Source of the DNA: Gnetum montanum
Lineage: Eukaryota; Streptophyta; Gnetopsida; Gnetales; Gnetaceae
Assembly (NCBI GenBank): GCA_015680685.1
Contig: MNCI01001945.1
Span: forward strand, 7,023 to 40,325
Direction of reading: 5' to 3'
Length of the DNA: 33,303 nt
Shown: positions 8,941-18,584 of the stretch, piece after piece
Position numbering within the stretch: the stretch's first letter is position 1
How the letters are laid out: every line of letters starts with the position of its first letter
The notes under the pieces: generated by a model
Told to the model about the DNA's origin: nothing
The model's input: only the letters and a program-made list of their open reading frames with translations
Databases searched by the model: none
Translations under genes and position numbers: made by a program

Positions 8941-9909
8941 CAAACTAGATTGGGGCTGTAAAAAGTTTCAAAAGGGAATGCCGTGCTTTACAAAAAGTGA
9001 AACATCGCAACAATATGAAGATTATCACTGTGGTGTGGTCCAAGGGAATAAAAGCCCTGGTAATGCCCTTCATGAGCAATGGTAATCTCCATTCTCTTCT
9101 TCACAGTAGACAAGATGGTCGATTGATCCCATTAGAATTGCAAATGAAAGTGAAAATATTAACTAAGTTAGCCTAGGGACTTGGCTATTTGCATCATGAC
9201 TGTGAATTTCACCTCAACCACTGTGACATCAAACCAAAGAATGTATTATTGGATGACAATATGACTGTCAAGCTCTCTGATTTTGGGATATCTCACCTGA
9301 TTAGAGACTTTGATTGTCCAACTGCATCCTCATCTCCTGTAGTGAAAGATTCTGTTAGATATATTGCTCCAGGTATGCCCAAATGCTTTTTTAATTTTTT
9401 CCTTTTTCTAAATATAGTTTGCTTTGCTAATGATGCAAGAATGTTAAATTTCAAGCAATGGTTTTTTAGAGTATGGCATCAGAGAAAGAATATGTCCAAA
9501 AGGTGATGTATACAGCTTTGGAGTGGTTACCTTGGAAGTTATGACAAGATTGAAGCCTACACATGAGATGTTTTCAAGGGATGTCACATTGCCATTGTGG
9601 ATCTCCATGGCCTTGAAAGGAAAATCAGCACAGGAAAGAAGAGAAACAATAAAAGATATGGTAAAGATAGCAGATGAAGGTGGAGGAGGGATTGACATGG
9701 ACAAAGATGATGAATTGTCAGCCATGGAAACCATTTTGATGCTTGGTCTAAGATGCACTTGTCACAATGCTTCTATGAGGCCTAGCATGAAGGAAGTTGA
9801 GTCTTTTCTACAATCAGCTGCTCTTTTAAATCCCCAAGATCAAAGGATATTACTGAAAAACTTGGAAGAAGTTATTAGTAAGGTAGAATTACAACCTTCT
9901 CTTAAATGA
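8941..9909 (+). pseudogene. Fragment of a leucine-rich-repeat receptor-like kinase (kinase domain only)
   Basis: The reading frame starts just after the LTR end, with A-V-K-S-F-K-R-E-C-R-A-L, the region around the kinase lysine and helix C. It continues through K-A-L-V-M-P-F-M-S-N-G-N, the catalytic loop H-C-D-I-K-P-K-N-V-L-L-D (about 9216-9251), D-F-G-I-S, and Y-I-A-P. A 97-bp intron (9373-9469, GT...TTTTTTAG) rejoins the frame exactly as A-P-E-Y-G. The second exon, 9470-9909, gives the C-terminal lobe (D-V-Y-S-F-G-V and R-P-S-M-K-E-V) and a natural stop. The Cys before the catalytic Asp marks the non-RD class, and the sequence most resembles LRR subfamily XII kinases. It is broken: the leucine-rich repeats, membrane segment and glycine loop are missing upstream, an in-frame TAG lies at 9174-9176, and the Gly usually present in the activation segment is changed. 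It probably makes no functional kinase. Confidence 0.85.
9373..9469 (+). other. Intron of the kinase pseudogene
   Basis: GTATGC donor and TTTTTTAG acceptor, 97 bp, T-rich. Removing it joins codon G|AG to restore Glu in the A-P-E motif, in phase 1. That exact restoration supports a real ancestral intron and shows that the fragment came from genomic DNA, not from a spliced transcript. Confidence 0.85.
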
Positions 9910-12900
9910 GAAAAAACTGAAAGTTCAACATTTTCTTTTTAATAATGATTCCACCTAACTGCTTTTCTAAAAGGCAGAAGCCTTGAAAATGTTTTGTGCA
10001 ATAATGATTTTCCTTGTTATGTATTTGTACATGTATAATTCAGTTGATGTTAGTATCAGCTGCATACTCATTATTAGAAATGTTGACACACTTCAGTGTA
10101 CTGTATGTTGCATTTAATTCAATTGCTGTTGAGTTGGTGTTTATAGATCTTTTTAAGTCTTCCATCTCAATAAAATTTGAATTTCGGTTTCAATAATTAT
10201 TATATTTCCTGTCAGTCTCTTATGTCAGTTATTGCTATCGAAAGACAGTATTCCAGTTATTTCTCATCACATTTGGCATTTCAAACAGAAATTCAAATAA
10301 ACAAAAAAAATTATTAAAATGGAAGCATTTTAAACTTTGCATAGATGTTTGATTTTCAAATTCAGTATTTTAAAATATTTTAACTGCAACCTTAATGGCT
10401 CATAATATTTCTCCATTAGTATGGTAAATCTAAATACAAGGTATTTCTTTATTTCATAACTCATAACTTTTAAAGATTTTATTTTTCTGTGCAGTGTTTT
10501 AATGAAAGGCACAAGTTGCGGTCAACTTCCACCAGCTTATGAACCTGCTATATTGGACCATGGCTACGGAAACGGAAGCCGTGTATTTTCCTTTTTTCTT
10601 TAAAAATAAATTGTCATTTTAAGCTAGTGAAATAGCTTATGGTTTCCTACTTCAGATTTCTCTTACCAGTTGTTCAATACAAAAACTATAATTTCTGGGC
10701 TGGTGTGACCATTTTAGGCTTTCTCATTTAACACATAACACAGATATTGAGTCGGATAGCAGGATAGAACCCCTATGTAATGTTTATTTTGCCTAAATTT
10801 ACTTTAACCATCTCTTTTTATATTTTATAAGAAATTACTCCACACGGAGAGTAGATTCATCTTGTTATTGGTTATTGACGTGGAATACCATGATACTCTT
10901 CTTGAATAAGAAAATTATTTGTAAATTTCTGGTTCACTGATGGCCCAGCAAAATGGAATTTAAAAGATAAATAATGCAATGTCCTAACCATGATCCTCAA
11001 CCTCTGCATCAGGTTACATCATTATAAGAGTTAAAACAGCTTATATCATGTTTAATGATAAGCAAGTTACACATCGTTTTCATAAAGCTTAATAACTTAA
11101 GCGGAGGAAACCGTTAAAAGAAAAGTAGCATGAATATTTCAGAGTCAAATTACTTTAAAAAAACAATTTATTCGGCAAACTGTAATTAAAAAATACTAAA
11201 TTTACCAAAAGGTCACCAGGATTGTATCTACCTATGTTTATCCTTATAAGGACAAAAAGCTAAATTAAGTTTTTTAAAATTGTTTAAATAAGTTAAACTT
11301 CCTTGACAAATTAAAATTTAGAACTCTAGTTATTGGATTTTTCTTCCATGAAAAGCAGTTCTCAAAGTTGGATTAGTATGCTGTTCACCTATAAATTAAG
11401 GTGTTTTAAATTTCATTGAAGAAATAAAGTTCTTGATCAATAATATTAGTTGCAATGGTGACCAGGATGATGTAGGCAGCCAGGCATAAATAGCCATGGA
11501 ACTCACGAATTTACTGAAAGTAAATACAATGAGGCAATCCTATAAGGATGTATGCTTTAACTCTTCCAAACTACAGCACACACAATGTATCTATTGGGTT
11601 TGAAGGACGGCTAGGTCATCAGGTTCTTTGTATGTACTACTAGTTCAATCAGCTTTCCTTTCCCTCACACAATGTATCTATTGGGTTTGAAGGACGGCTA
11701 GGTCATCAGGTTCTTTGTATGTACTACTAGTTCAATCAGCTTTCCTTTCCCTCAATTTGCCAATAAGCAGATATCTTTTGTAATGAATCTTGATTGAAAC
11801 TTCATTTTATTTCAATACTCATCAAACAATTTATGCGTGTAAATTTATGCAGGGACAATTTGCATTGCTGTTTGTGCAAGTTTGTGAAACTGTAGAGAGT
11901 ACGCAGCTATCATTTTGCGAATGCTCATTGCTCATGCTTGTGTGCCGTTGTCCCAGCAGGTTTTTTGTTATGCTCTGACTACTTAAAGCATGCAAGTCGG
12001 TATAATATAAATTACTTCTGTATTTTTAATTTGGAAAACTAAATGTTGATAATAAGGTTGACACCCATGCACAAGCAACCTGATTGCTTTGGATTTTTTA
12101 TGCTCAATGCTGTAAACTTATGATAATTTTTTATTGCTCTATATGAGAATCATTATTATATTTCATAACAAATTTTGTAAAAGCTTGCTTTTAAAAATTT
12201 TGGTCTGCAAACTGTTCAATATTTCTGGGGTTTGTAGTTTACCTTACATCAAATCATAGATTCCGTGCTTAAAGCCAAAAACGATCTCCAAGACTCTAAT
12301 AAGAAAATTACTGTGTTCACATAGTCGTTATTGAACACCTAACTTCTGACTGTACTCTACTTTGGAGCATTCCAGATAAGTGGATAATAGAAAATGCAAA
12401 GTAGGGGATGAACACTGGACCGTTTGTATCCATTGGAAGCATTCATTGCAAAGCTGTCGGATTATTCTGAAAACCAGCCCTTACAGTATTGAACGCTGTT
12501 CTCATTGTTGCAAGGCAATCTTCAGTCGAAGCCACACTCAACACAACACACAGCTTTAATTTTATCAAAAATCTTCTTTGGCTGTGGCCTGATTGCCGCC
12601 ATTTTTTACAGCATTTGATGATAAGTTCTCCGGATTCGTTTTCGAACTCGATTCCTGGTATTCTTCAGTTGACTTTCCATCATCCCTATTATCGACGGCC
12701 ACGGAATCTGTGACTACAAAATAAAATTTTAAGAGTACGAACAAAATCATCCGTTTTAGGAAATAAGTTGCTCAAATTGTCACGTATAGACAAATTTATA
12801 TCGAAGAAAAACCTCAAAATGTCTGTGCTCCAATGATTTCCATTGAAAGGACCTAAATATGAGATCATATATGAAGACTGCAGCTTCATGCATGCAATAT

Positions 12901-13293
12901 GAGGTGTGCGATTATTGAACGCGGAATTTCTCGTCAACAGAACTTCTTCATCAGATACTTAAATGCTAGTAATGTAATATGACCGACAGAAACATTACCA
13001 GATGACGTAAAGGCACCTCTTCCAGGTTCTTGTTATTGAAAGTGTCGTTCAATGCAGCAGGAAAAAGTGTGTATATATGAAAAGCGCCTAAACGCAGTTT
13101 CTGCCCTGTATCAGCCCTGGCACGTTTTCTGCCTGCATTAAACGGCACCTCTTCTCATGATAAACCCAGCAGTAGAAATTGAATCCACACCTGCGGGAGA
13201 AATTGAACCCATACCAGTTATCACTTAAGCTACATCACATTACAGTGTTTCAAAATCAAGAGATTATAGTATGAGAATTCAGTAAGGTAAGAG
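9910..13293. other. Non-coding AT-rich stretch
   Basis: No supported gene. The sequence is AT-rich and unique-looking apart from an exact 87-bp tandem duplication at 11579-11754. Weak exon-like pieces were examined (plus 11863-11960; minus 12565-12716 and 13000-13140). They were not accepted because splice phases or homology did not support them. Confidence 0.5.
11579..11754. repeat. Exact tandem duplication, period 87 bp
   Basis: The block from CACACAATGTATCTATTGGG (11579) to CCTTTCCCTCA is immediately repeated from 11666, ending at about 11754. I saw no mismatch between the copies, so the duplication is recent compared with the surrounding transposon relics, unless it is an assembly artefact. 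It has no coding content. Confidence 0.93.
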
Positions 13294-13378
13294 ATTATCC
13301 CCCCACATTGGGCCACACAGGTTTTATGATGGGACATGCAGCCTAGTCTACCAGCCGTAACCATTGAGACCTTGTGCT
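13294..13378. repeat. Copy A of an approximately 86-bp dispersed repeat
   Basis: ATTATCCCCCCACATTGGGCC to GAGACCTTGTGCT. It is about 95% identical to 14637-14722 in the same orientation, with four differences including a one-base gap. The two copies lie either side of the copia-derived element at 13513-14636, but only the right copy touches it. Confidence 0.85.
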
Positions 13379-13512
13379 AGTTATTCCAACTTCCTCTTCC
13401 TCTTCCATGTCTGCTTCCATGATAAGAATGACCACCATGTCTTTGATAGCTATTTCATTCACTGGTACTAATTCTTTAGTCTTTGGAAAACTGCAATTTT
13501 GATTGAAAAGCA

Positions 13513-13925
13513 TGTTAAAGATTAATGTTATAGTCATGTTAATCGTTAAAGATTAATGTTATAGTCATGTAGAAAATTAATGTTAATGTTAATGGTTAAA
13601 GCATGTTATAGTCATGTAGAAGATTAATGTTAGTCATGTAGAAAATGGCGCTTGTTTTAATGCTTTTGATTGAAAACTGCAATGTTATAGTCATGTTAAT
13701 CGTTAAGGTGGTCATAAAGTGGTCAGTTATGAGTTTGTTACTATATGGTTGTAATTTGGTTAAGCGTCAGTTATGGATGTTGTTTATTTAAAAAGCACCT
13801 TGGGTGCTTGCTTGCGATTTGTGTATGCTAATATATGGATTTGCTGAAACCATCCAGTGATTTTTTCTGCTATTGAATATTTCGTTTATTTTATTGTTTT
13901 GCTCCATCTCTCTATTTTTGTAATA
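13513..13925 (+). repeat. Left LTR of the copia derivative, internally rearranged
   Basis: It begins TGTTAAAGATTAATG and ends TTTTTGTAATA just before the primer site. Positions 13513-13700 hold several partial copies of GTTAAAGATTAATGTTATAGTCATG. They also hold a phrase TTGATTGAAAA-CTGCAAT related to sequence just outside the LTR, so the exact start is uncertain. From about 13706 it aligns well with 14366 onward. Confidence 0.65.
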
Positions 13926-13927
13926 TC

Positions 13928-13940
13928 TGGTATTGGAGCC
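13928..13940 (+). other. Primer-binding site, initiator tRNA-Met type
   Basis: TGGTATTGGAGCC lies two bases after the left LTR. The canonical copia site complementary to initiator tRNA-Met is TGGTATCAGAGCC; only two bases differ. It supports a Ty1/copia origin and plus orientation. Confidence 0.85.
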
Positions 13941-13953
13941 TTGGTTGGTGACT

Positions 13954-14283
13954 ATGAATGGCTACACTGGTACACAACCCACACTTCCAGTCGTCAAAGG
14001 CAATGGGTATGATATTTGGAGCACAAAGATGAGAACTTTGTTGCTCTCCTAGGATCTATGGGACTTGGTGGACGTTGGATATGATGAAGCAAGCCTTCTA
14101 GCTGATCAACTTAGAGATGTCAAGAAGAATAATAAAACTCTGTTTTTCATTCAGCAAGCAATTGATGAAACAATTTTTCCTCAAATTGTAGGTGCAACAA
14201 AATCAAAGAAAGCACTTTATGGCCTTAAGCAAGCACTAAGGGCTTGGTATGACAAAATCAATGGACACTTTATCAAGCACTAA
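13954..14283 (+). pseudogene. Fused gag-RT remnant frame of the copia derivative
   Basis: This frame of about 109 codons starts at ATG 13954 soon after the primer site. It begins like copia gag (K-G-N-G-Y-D-I-W-S-T-K-M, then D-L-W-D-L-V) and runs through L-A-D-Q-L-R-D-V-K-K to I-V-G-A-T-K-S-K. It then switches without a frame change to the reverse-transcriptase motif K-A-L-Y-G-L-K-Q-A-L-R-A-W-Y-D-K-I. One in-frame TAG lies at 14050-14052, where copia gag proteins often have Gln, and the frame stops at 14281. It lacks protease, integrase, most of RT, and RNase H, so the product could not support transposition by itself. Confidence 0.85.
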
Positions 14284-14293
14284 GGGCTTGGTG

Positions 14294-14636
14294 TGTTAAA
14301 GATTAATGCAGAATTTAGTTAATTATGTTATAGTTACATTATTGTCATGTTAATCATCTATTTTAAGGTGGTCGTAAAGTGGTCAGTTATGAGTTTGTTA
14401 TTGTACAGTTGTAATTTCGTTAAGGATCAATTATGGAGTCTGTTACGGATATGTTGTTTATTTAAAAAGCATGTTGCACATTGGGTGCATGAGTGGACAC
14501 CAACCTTGGACACCAACTTTTCTTGCTTGCGATTTGTGTATGCTAATATATGGATTTGCTTGCATCTATGATTTTTTCTCCTATTGAATATTTCGTTTAT
14601 TGTTTTGTTTTGCTCCATCTCTCTATTTTTGTAACA
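14294..14636 (+). repeat. Right LTR of the copia derivative
   Basis: About 343 bp, from TGTTAAAGATTAATGCAG to TTTTTGTAACA, starting 10 bases after the stop codon of the fused frame. It is shorter and less scrambled than the left LTR. An 18-bp phrase AAGCACTAAGGGCTTGGT, present inside the RT segment at about 14232-14249, recurs at about 14275-14292 just before this LTR. Confidence 0.7.
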
Positions 14637-14722
14637 ATTATCCCCCCACATTGGGCCACACATGTTTTATGATGGGACATGCAGCCCTAGTCTACTAGCC
14701 GTAAACATTGAGACCTTGTGCT
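14637..14722. repeat. Copy A' of the approximately 86-bp dispersed repeat
   Basis: This begins on the base after the right copia LTR ends and runs to GAGACCTTGTGCT. It is about 95% identical to 13294-13378. After it the sequence (CGTTGTTGTGCCGCG) no longer matches that following copy A. Confidence 0.85.
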
Positions 14723-15251
14723 CGTTGTTGTGCCGCGCTACTTCGTGGCTTGCTTTCCTACACCACCCCTCCCCCCATGCAATTACAAGCATCTATTGTG
14801 GTCGTTCTTCACAACCATTGATGTTCGTTTGTTGTGGCTTGCATCATGTGATGTCTTGGCCTCGTTATGCCTCCTGCACTATGTCGTCAGCTGTCCATGC
14901 CTACTCTACACCCCATGCTATAGTAGCTACCTTTTCCCACCCGTTCCACTCTCTTGTGCGGCATCAGCTGCTGCCTGCCGCTCTTCCAACACTGCTACAT
15001 CCCCCACACGCACTGCCTCCACCATGGAACAAAATAAAAATAAAAATAAAAATTATTATTAATTACTTTTAAATATACATTGAATCTAATGCCATTTTTA
15101 CTATCCACTTCCCAACCATTGCTCTCATTAGCCATATATTTTTATAAACCGTGTTTATTTTCTACTCATGATTAAGCCACATCCATTCATATGCGACATT
15201 GTAATCTTGCCTCATCTAGAATTGAGGAATTAAATTCTATGCAAATTTAAA

Positions 15252-15273
15252 ATTATTATTATTATTATTATTA
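15252..15273. repeat. ATT microsatellite
   Basis: About seven ATT units in an AT-rich context. Confidence 0.9.
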
Positions 15274-16020
15274 AACTATCATATTATGTTGGCTTAGTCT
15301 ATTTTACCAATTTTTACTTTATTTTTTACATTGATATTACTTTACCAAGTTATATTTGGCTTTTTGCCTTGCAATGACCTTACTAGTGAAATAGACCACA
15401 TAACATGGCACACTAATACCTAAAACTAGCACTATGGCTTGTCATGGCTTTAAACTGGCAAAATGTAGCCTTAGTTAAATACATTCTTCCATCATTTAGC
15501 ATTGCTGAAATAGTGGTTAACTTGATTGGACATTAATTGATGTACCTTGACATTAGCATAGCCTTGTTTGACCTTATTGGACACAATTTTATGCAATTTT
15601 GACCATCATTTGGCCCTCATGTGATACCATTATGCATCATTTAATCTATGTTTCATCCTATTTGCTTTAACTTACCCATTATGACCTTTATTGATCCTGT
15701 TTAGCCTTTGTTTAGCCTTTGATTGGTGTCAGGTGATGGTTTTGACCATTCTTAACCATCATTTGACACCATGTAACTACAGCCTTCCAAGGCCTAAAAC
15801 TGGCAATCCCATGGCCTAATATAACGATAGTCGGCCATGTTTAACCTTATAGTGCCCTTAGTGACCTCCATTGACCATGCCTTAACCTATTTTGCCATCA
15901 TTTTAATTTGTTTAGACCCACTTTAAGCATTATTATTAATGCAATTTTTTTTATATTATTTAACAAATTCATTACACAAGTGCCACTTGATGTGCTTATG
16001 TTGTCATGAAAATTGAGCTA

Positions 16021-16149
16021 GGAGGATGAGCAAGCAAACTTGACTAGTCTTAATAAGCCCCTAGGAGGATGAGGAAGCAAACTCAACTAGTCTTAATAAA
16101 CCCCCAAGAGGATGAGGAAGCAAACTTGACTAGTCTTAATAAACCCCTC
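16021..16149. repeat. Three tandem copies of a 43-bp unit
   Basis: Units start at 16021, 16064 and 16107, each with GGATGAG(C/G)AAGCAAACT..ACTAGTCTTAATAA(G/A)CCCC. They differ at only a few bases each, and both steps are exactly 43 bp. No coding frame is maintained, since 43 is not a multiple of three. Confidence 0.93.
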
Positions 16150-17002
16150 TTATGATGATTGACCAAGTGGACCTTATGCACCCAAACATTGATCCTTGTA
16201 ACCATGCAACCATAACACCCTAAAGTAGCTTGATGATCATTGAATTTTACTCCAAAAACATCATAGAGGGTTCCTTACCAAAATTCCCATGAAGACCATG
16301 ATGGTGATGATAAAACACATAGAACCAAGTTTCTCACCATAACTTAAGCTTGTTCATAGCCACATCAAACCCTTATTATGCAACATTAAAGTCATCATAT
16401 AGCCCCAGTTATATCTAATGCTCATATGTTTGCTTGTAGTGTTGTTTATCATTGTTGACAAGTTGCAATGGATGATTGATGTTGATATCTTGATGATCTA
16501 CAATAAGTGAGCTTGTATAACATTTGTTTCATGACAGAGAAGCATTACCATGGCCTACCATGACCTTAAACCAACACCATAGTCCACTATGACCTTAAAT
16601 TGGCACCACAGCCTTAAACTAGCAATGTTGGTAACCTAGGTAGCTTGATTTTATCATTCTATGTGGCTTGTATGCATTGTAATGTTATAACATGTTTTGT
16701 TTGCTTGGTTTCTTGTTCTCTTGGAGTTGTGTTTGCAAGATCAAGCATGAAGCCATTGCAACGGTACAATTCATTACAACAACAACTCATCACATGACCT
16801 CAATGTGCAAGATTTGGTGAGTTCATCTTGCTATGTCAAGAGTGCTTGTACCATTGCCCTCCATCTAGCATCATTCCTCGAACCCAACCCCATAGCCTCA
16901 TTATAGCCTTCCATATCTTGGAAAACAATGTTGATCCATGTTTGCCACTCATGCACTATAGCCATGTGATATCTCTTTATCATGCTCCATCCTCAATTCC
17001 AC

Positions 17003-17128
17003 TTGAATGTAATGTAGCTCATTCAATGAAAAAAACAATTAAGCTCATTGAGTGTAACACATCTCGTTCAATGGGATAACCTCCCAAGTCTGTTGAGTGT
17101 AACGTAACTCATTCAATGAGAAAACTAT
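17003..17128. repeat. Three degenerate copies of a 45-bp unit
   Basis: The phrase TTGAGTGTAA-(C/T)-TA-CTCATTCAATG occurs at 17003, 17048 and 17093, exactly 45 bp apart, with several substitutions per unit. It is older or less constrained than the 43-bp array upstream. Confidence 0.8.
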
Positions 17129-17393
17129 ATCAAACTAACCCTAGCAATGAAACCCAATGAAAGTTTTATCACACAAACACAAAAATAAAGGGAGAAAAAA
17201 TTGATAAGAAGTTGAATGACCAATGAAGCTTTAAGGCCCAATGGCCAAAGTAGCCTTGGAGCAAAGTGATTGGGTCATCAAATGCATTTGTCGAATAACC
17301 AACACTTCAAAAGATATCAATGTCATGTTATAGCCACGATGACAATACTTAGAATGTGTTGTTAGCCTCCATGACCATCTCTCTAATGACCTT

Positions 17394-18336
17394 TGATGAG
17401 TGGCTAGGTATCCCTACGCCCAACCATATGAATCACGAGCGTTCACGCGCGACTCAGTCGATATCTGTAGACTGTAAGCACTTAACATACACCAGACTTC
17501 TAACCTATGAAACCTTGGGTTGGAACAGTCGTTGTCATCCTAATCTCACTTGTGAGGTTCTATTACATTGGTTAAGTGAGACTAAGGCTAATGATTTTTA
17601 TATCTTTTTAATTATATTTTTGTTACTAATTGTGGTATTGAAAGTAAAGGATAAACTATTATCTAATGTTTAATTATCCTAGTTTATGTTCTAACTACTC
17701 CTAGCATAAGTATCCGGTCCCATCTTCCGAGCACGTTCTAAGCATTTCCTAACACTGCTGGGTTACCAGATGTTAAGTGTCGCTGGCTTTACCAAGTGTT
17801 TGGATTACGTTTGAGATGGTCGTACTTATGTCGTTAACGAACTATGAATGAACCATAATGATTGAAATTATAATAATAAAAAAATTAATAATCAACAAAT
17901 AACTAATAAAGCATAACATATTTAAACTATTGGATCAACAAGTAATTAATAAAGCATAAAAATTTTAAACTATTAAATGCATGAAACAACTAAGTCCAAA
18001 TGCTGCAAGGATTGCATGAACAGTTCGTCTTTATTTCCATCACGCCAATGGGCTCAGATACATCAACACTCGAACAAAGATCCGATTGCTTTTCATACAC
18101 CTGCTGTGGGCACTTGGAAAATATTCTATCTCTTATGGGAGCAAACTGCAAGACCTTCGCTATCACTACTCAAAAGATGTCCAAATGAGGTGGAAGGCCC
18201 TCATATTTATAGATCCGAGAAAGGGGGCTACGTAAACGAGGCCACGTCGATGTAGGATGGCTACGTCAATGGGCCCACGTCGACGTGGCTGTGTATACGC
18301 ACCCCAGTTGATGCATTGACTTTTGACACTTCATCA
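17394..18336 (-). repeat. 3' LTR (left) of the 11.9-kb element
   Basis: It aligns along its whole length with 28383-29339. It starts TGATGAGTGGCTAGGTATCC and ends CACTTCATCA on the plus strand. On the minus strand it has a TATA-like CTATAAATATGA at 18201-18212. Just upstream of that lies an array of short palindromes (18226-18310), including the perfect 14-bp CCACGTCGACGTGG at 18275-18288. Confidence 0.92.
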
Positions 18337-18348
18337 TACCCCCACAAA
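18337..18348 (-). other. Polypurine tract of the 11.9-kb element
   Basis: On the minus strand the bases TTTGTGGGGGTA lie directly before the 3' LTR, as expected for the plus-strand primer of reverse transcription. The tract at 7657-7669 has a similar form. Confidence 0.8.
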
Positions 18349-18584
18349 TGAGCAAAAAATCGTCCTTGAGTTACTTTACAATTTGGAAGGTATGGATTCT
18401 TATTTACAACACACATAACTTAAACACAAATGACAGACACATGACACAACATGAATTTACCAAGTGACCGAGTTACAGAGAAGGACAAATTACAAAAATG
18501 GTGGTGTTTAGAGATAAAATTGAACACCTCGCTGGTCCTAGAGCCTCTATGATGTAGGAAGATGTACAAATTTGTTGGAGGAGA

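Larger units (their letters stand above)
13513..14636 (+). mobile_element. Small Ty1/copia deletion derivative
   Basis: Two related LTR-like ends (13513-13925 and 14294-14636) flank about 370 bp of internal sequence. A primer site follows the left LTR and a short gag/RT-fusion frame ends just before the right LTR. The LTRs share TGTTAAAGATTAATG at their start, a block AAGTGGTCAGTTATGAGTTTG, a TATTTAAAA motif, and CTCCATCTCTCTATTTTTGTAA at the end. The left LTR is scrambled by repeated GTTAAAGATTAATGTTATAGTCATG units. Flanking 5-mers (AAGCA and ATTAT) do not match, so no target duplication survives. A full copia element would be 4-5 kb; almost all of protease, integrase and RT is gone. Confidence 0.8.
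14723..17393. other. Non-coding repeat-rich stretch
   Basis: No supported gene. Two overlapping open frames at 14662-15072 have no recognisable domain and lie in different frames over C-rich sequence, so they are probably fortuitous. From 15390 to 16620 many short phrases such as CCTTAAACTGGCA, CATGGCCTA and TTGACC recur at irregular spacing, like a decayed satellite. Clear tandem arrays (16021-16149, 17003-17128) and an ATT microsatellite (15252-15273) are listed separately. Confidence 0.5.

Noticed and set aside
10560-10585. ATG in a good start context (ACCATGGCT) followed by M-A-T-E-T-E-A-V.
   Set aside because: The frame runs quickly into T-rich sequence with no domain, and there are no supporting exons.
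11863-11960. Exon-like segment between TTTATGCAG and CAGGTTTTTT on the plus strand.
   Set aside because: Short, no homology recognised, and no neighbouring exons in a compatible frame.
12565-13148. Possible two-exon minus-strand gene: a GRKRARADTGQKLRL-containing exon ending before GTAATG near 12999, and a hydrophilic exon ending AKEDF-stop at 12565 with a TTTTGTAG acceptor near 12714.
   Set aside because: The best donor is phase 0 while the acceptor needs phase 1, no known domain was recognised, and the start is uncertain.
14662-15072. Two overlapping plus-strand open frames of 114-136 codons.
   Set aside because: They overlap in different frames over C-rich sequence, start inside a dispersed repeat, and show no domain.
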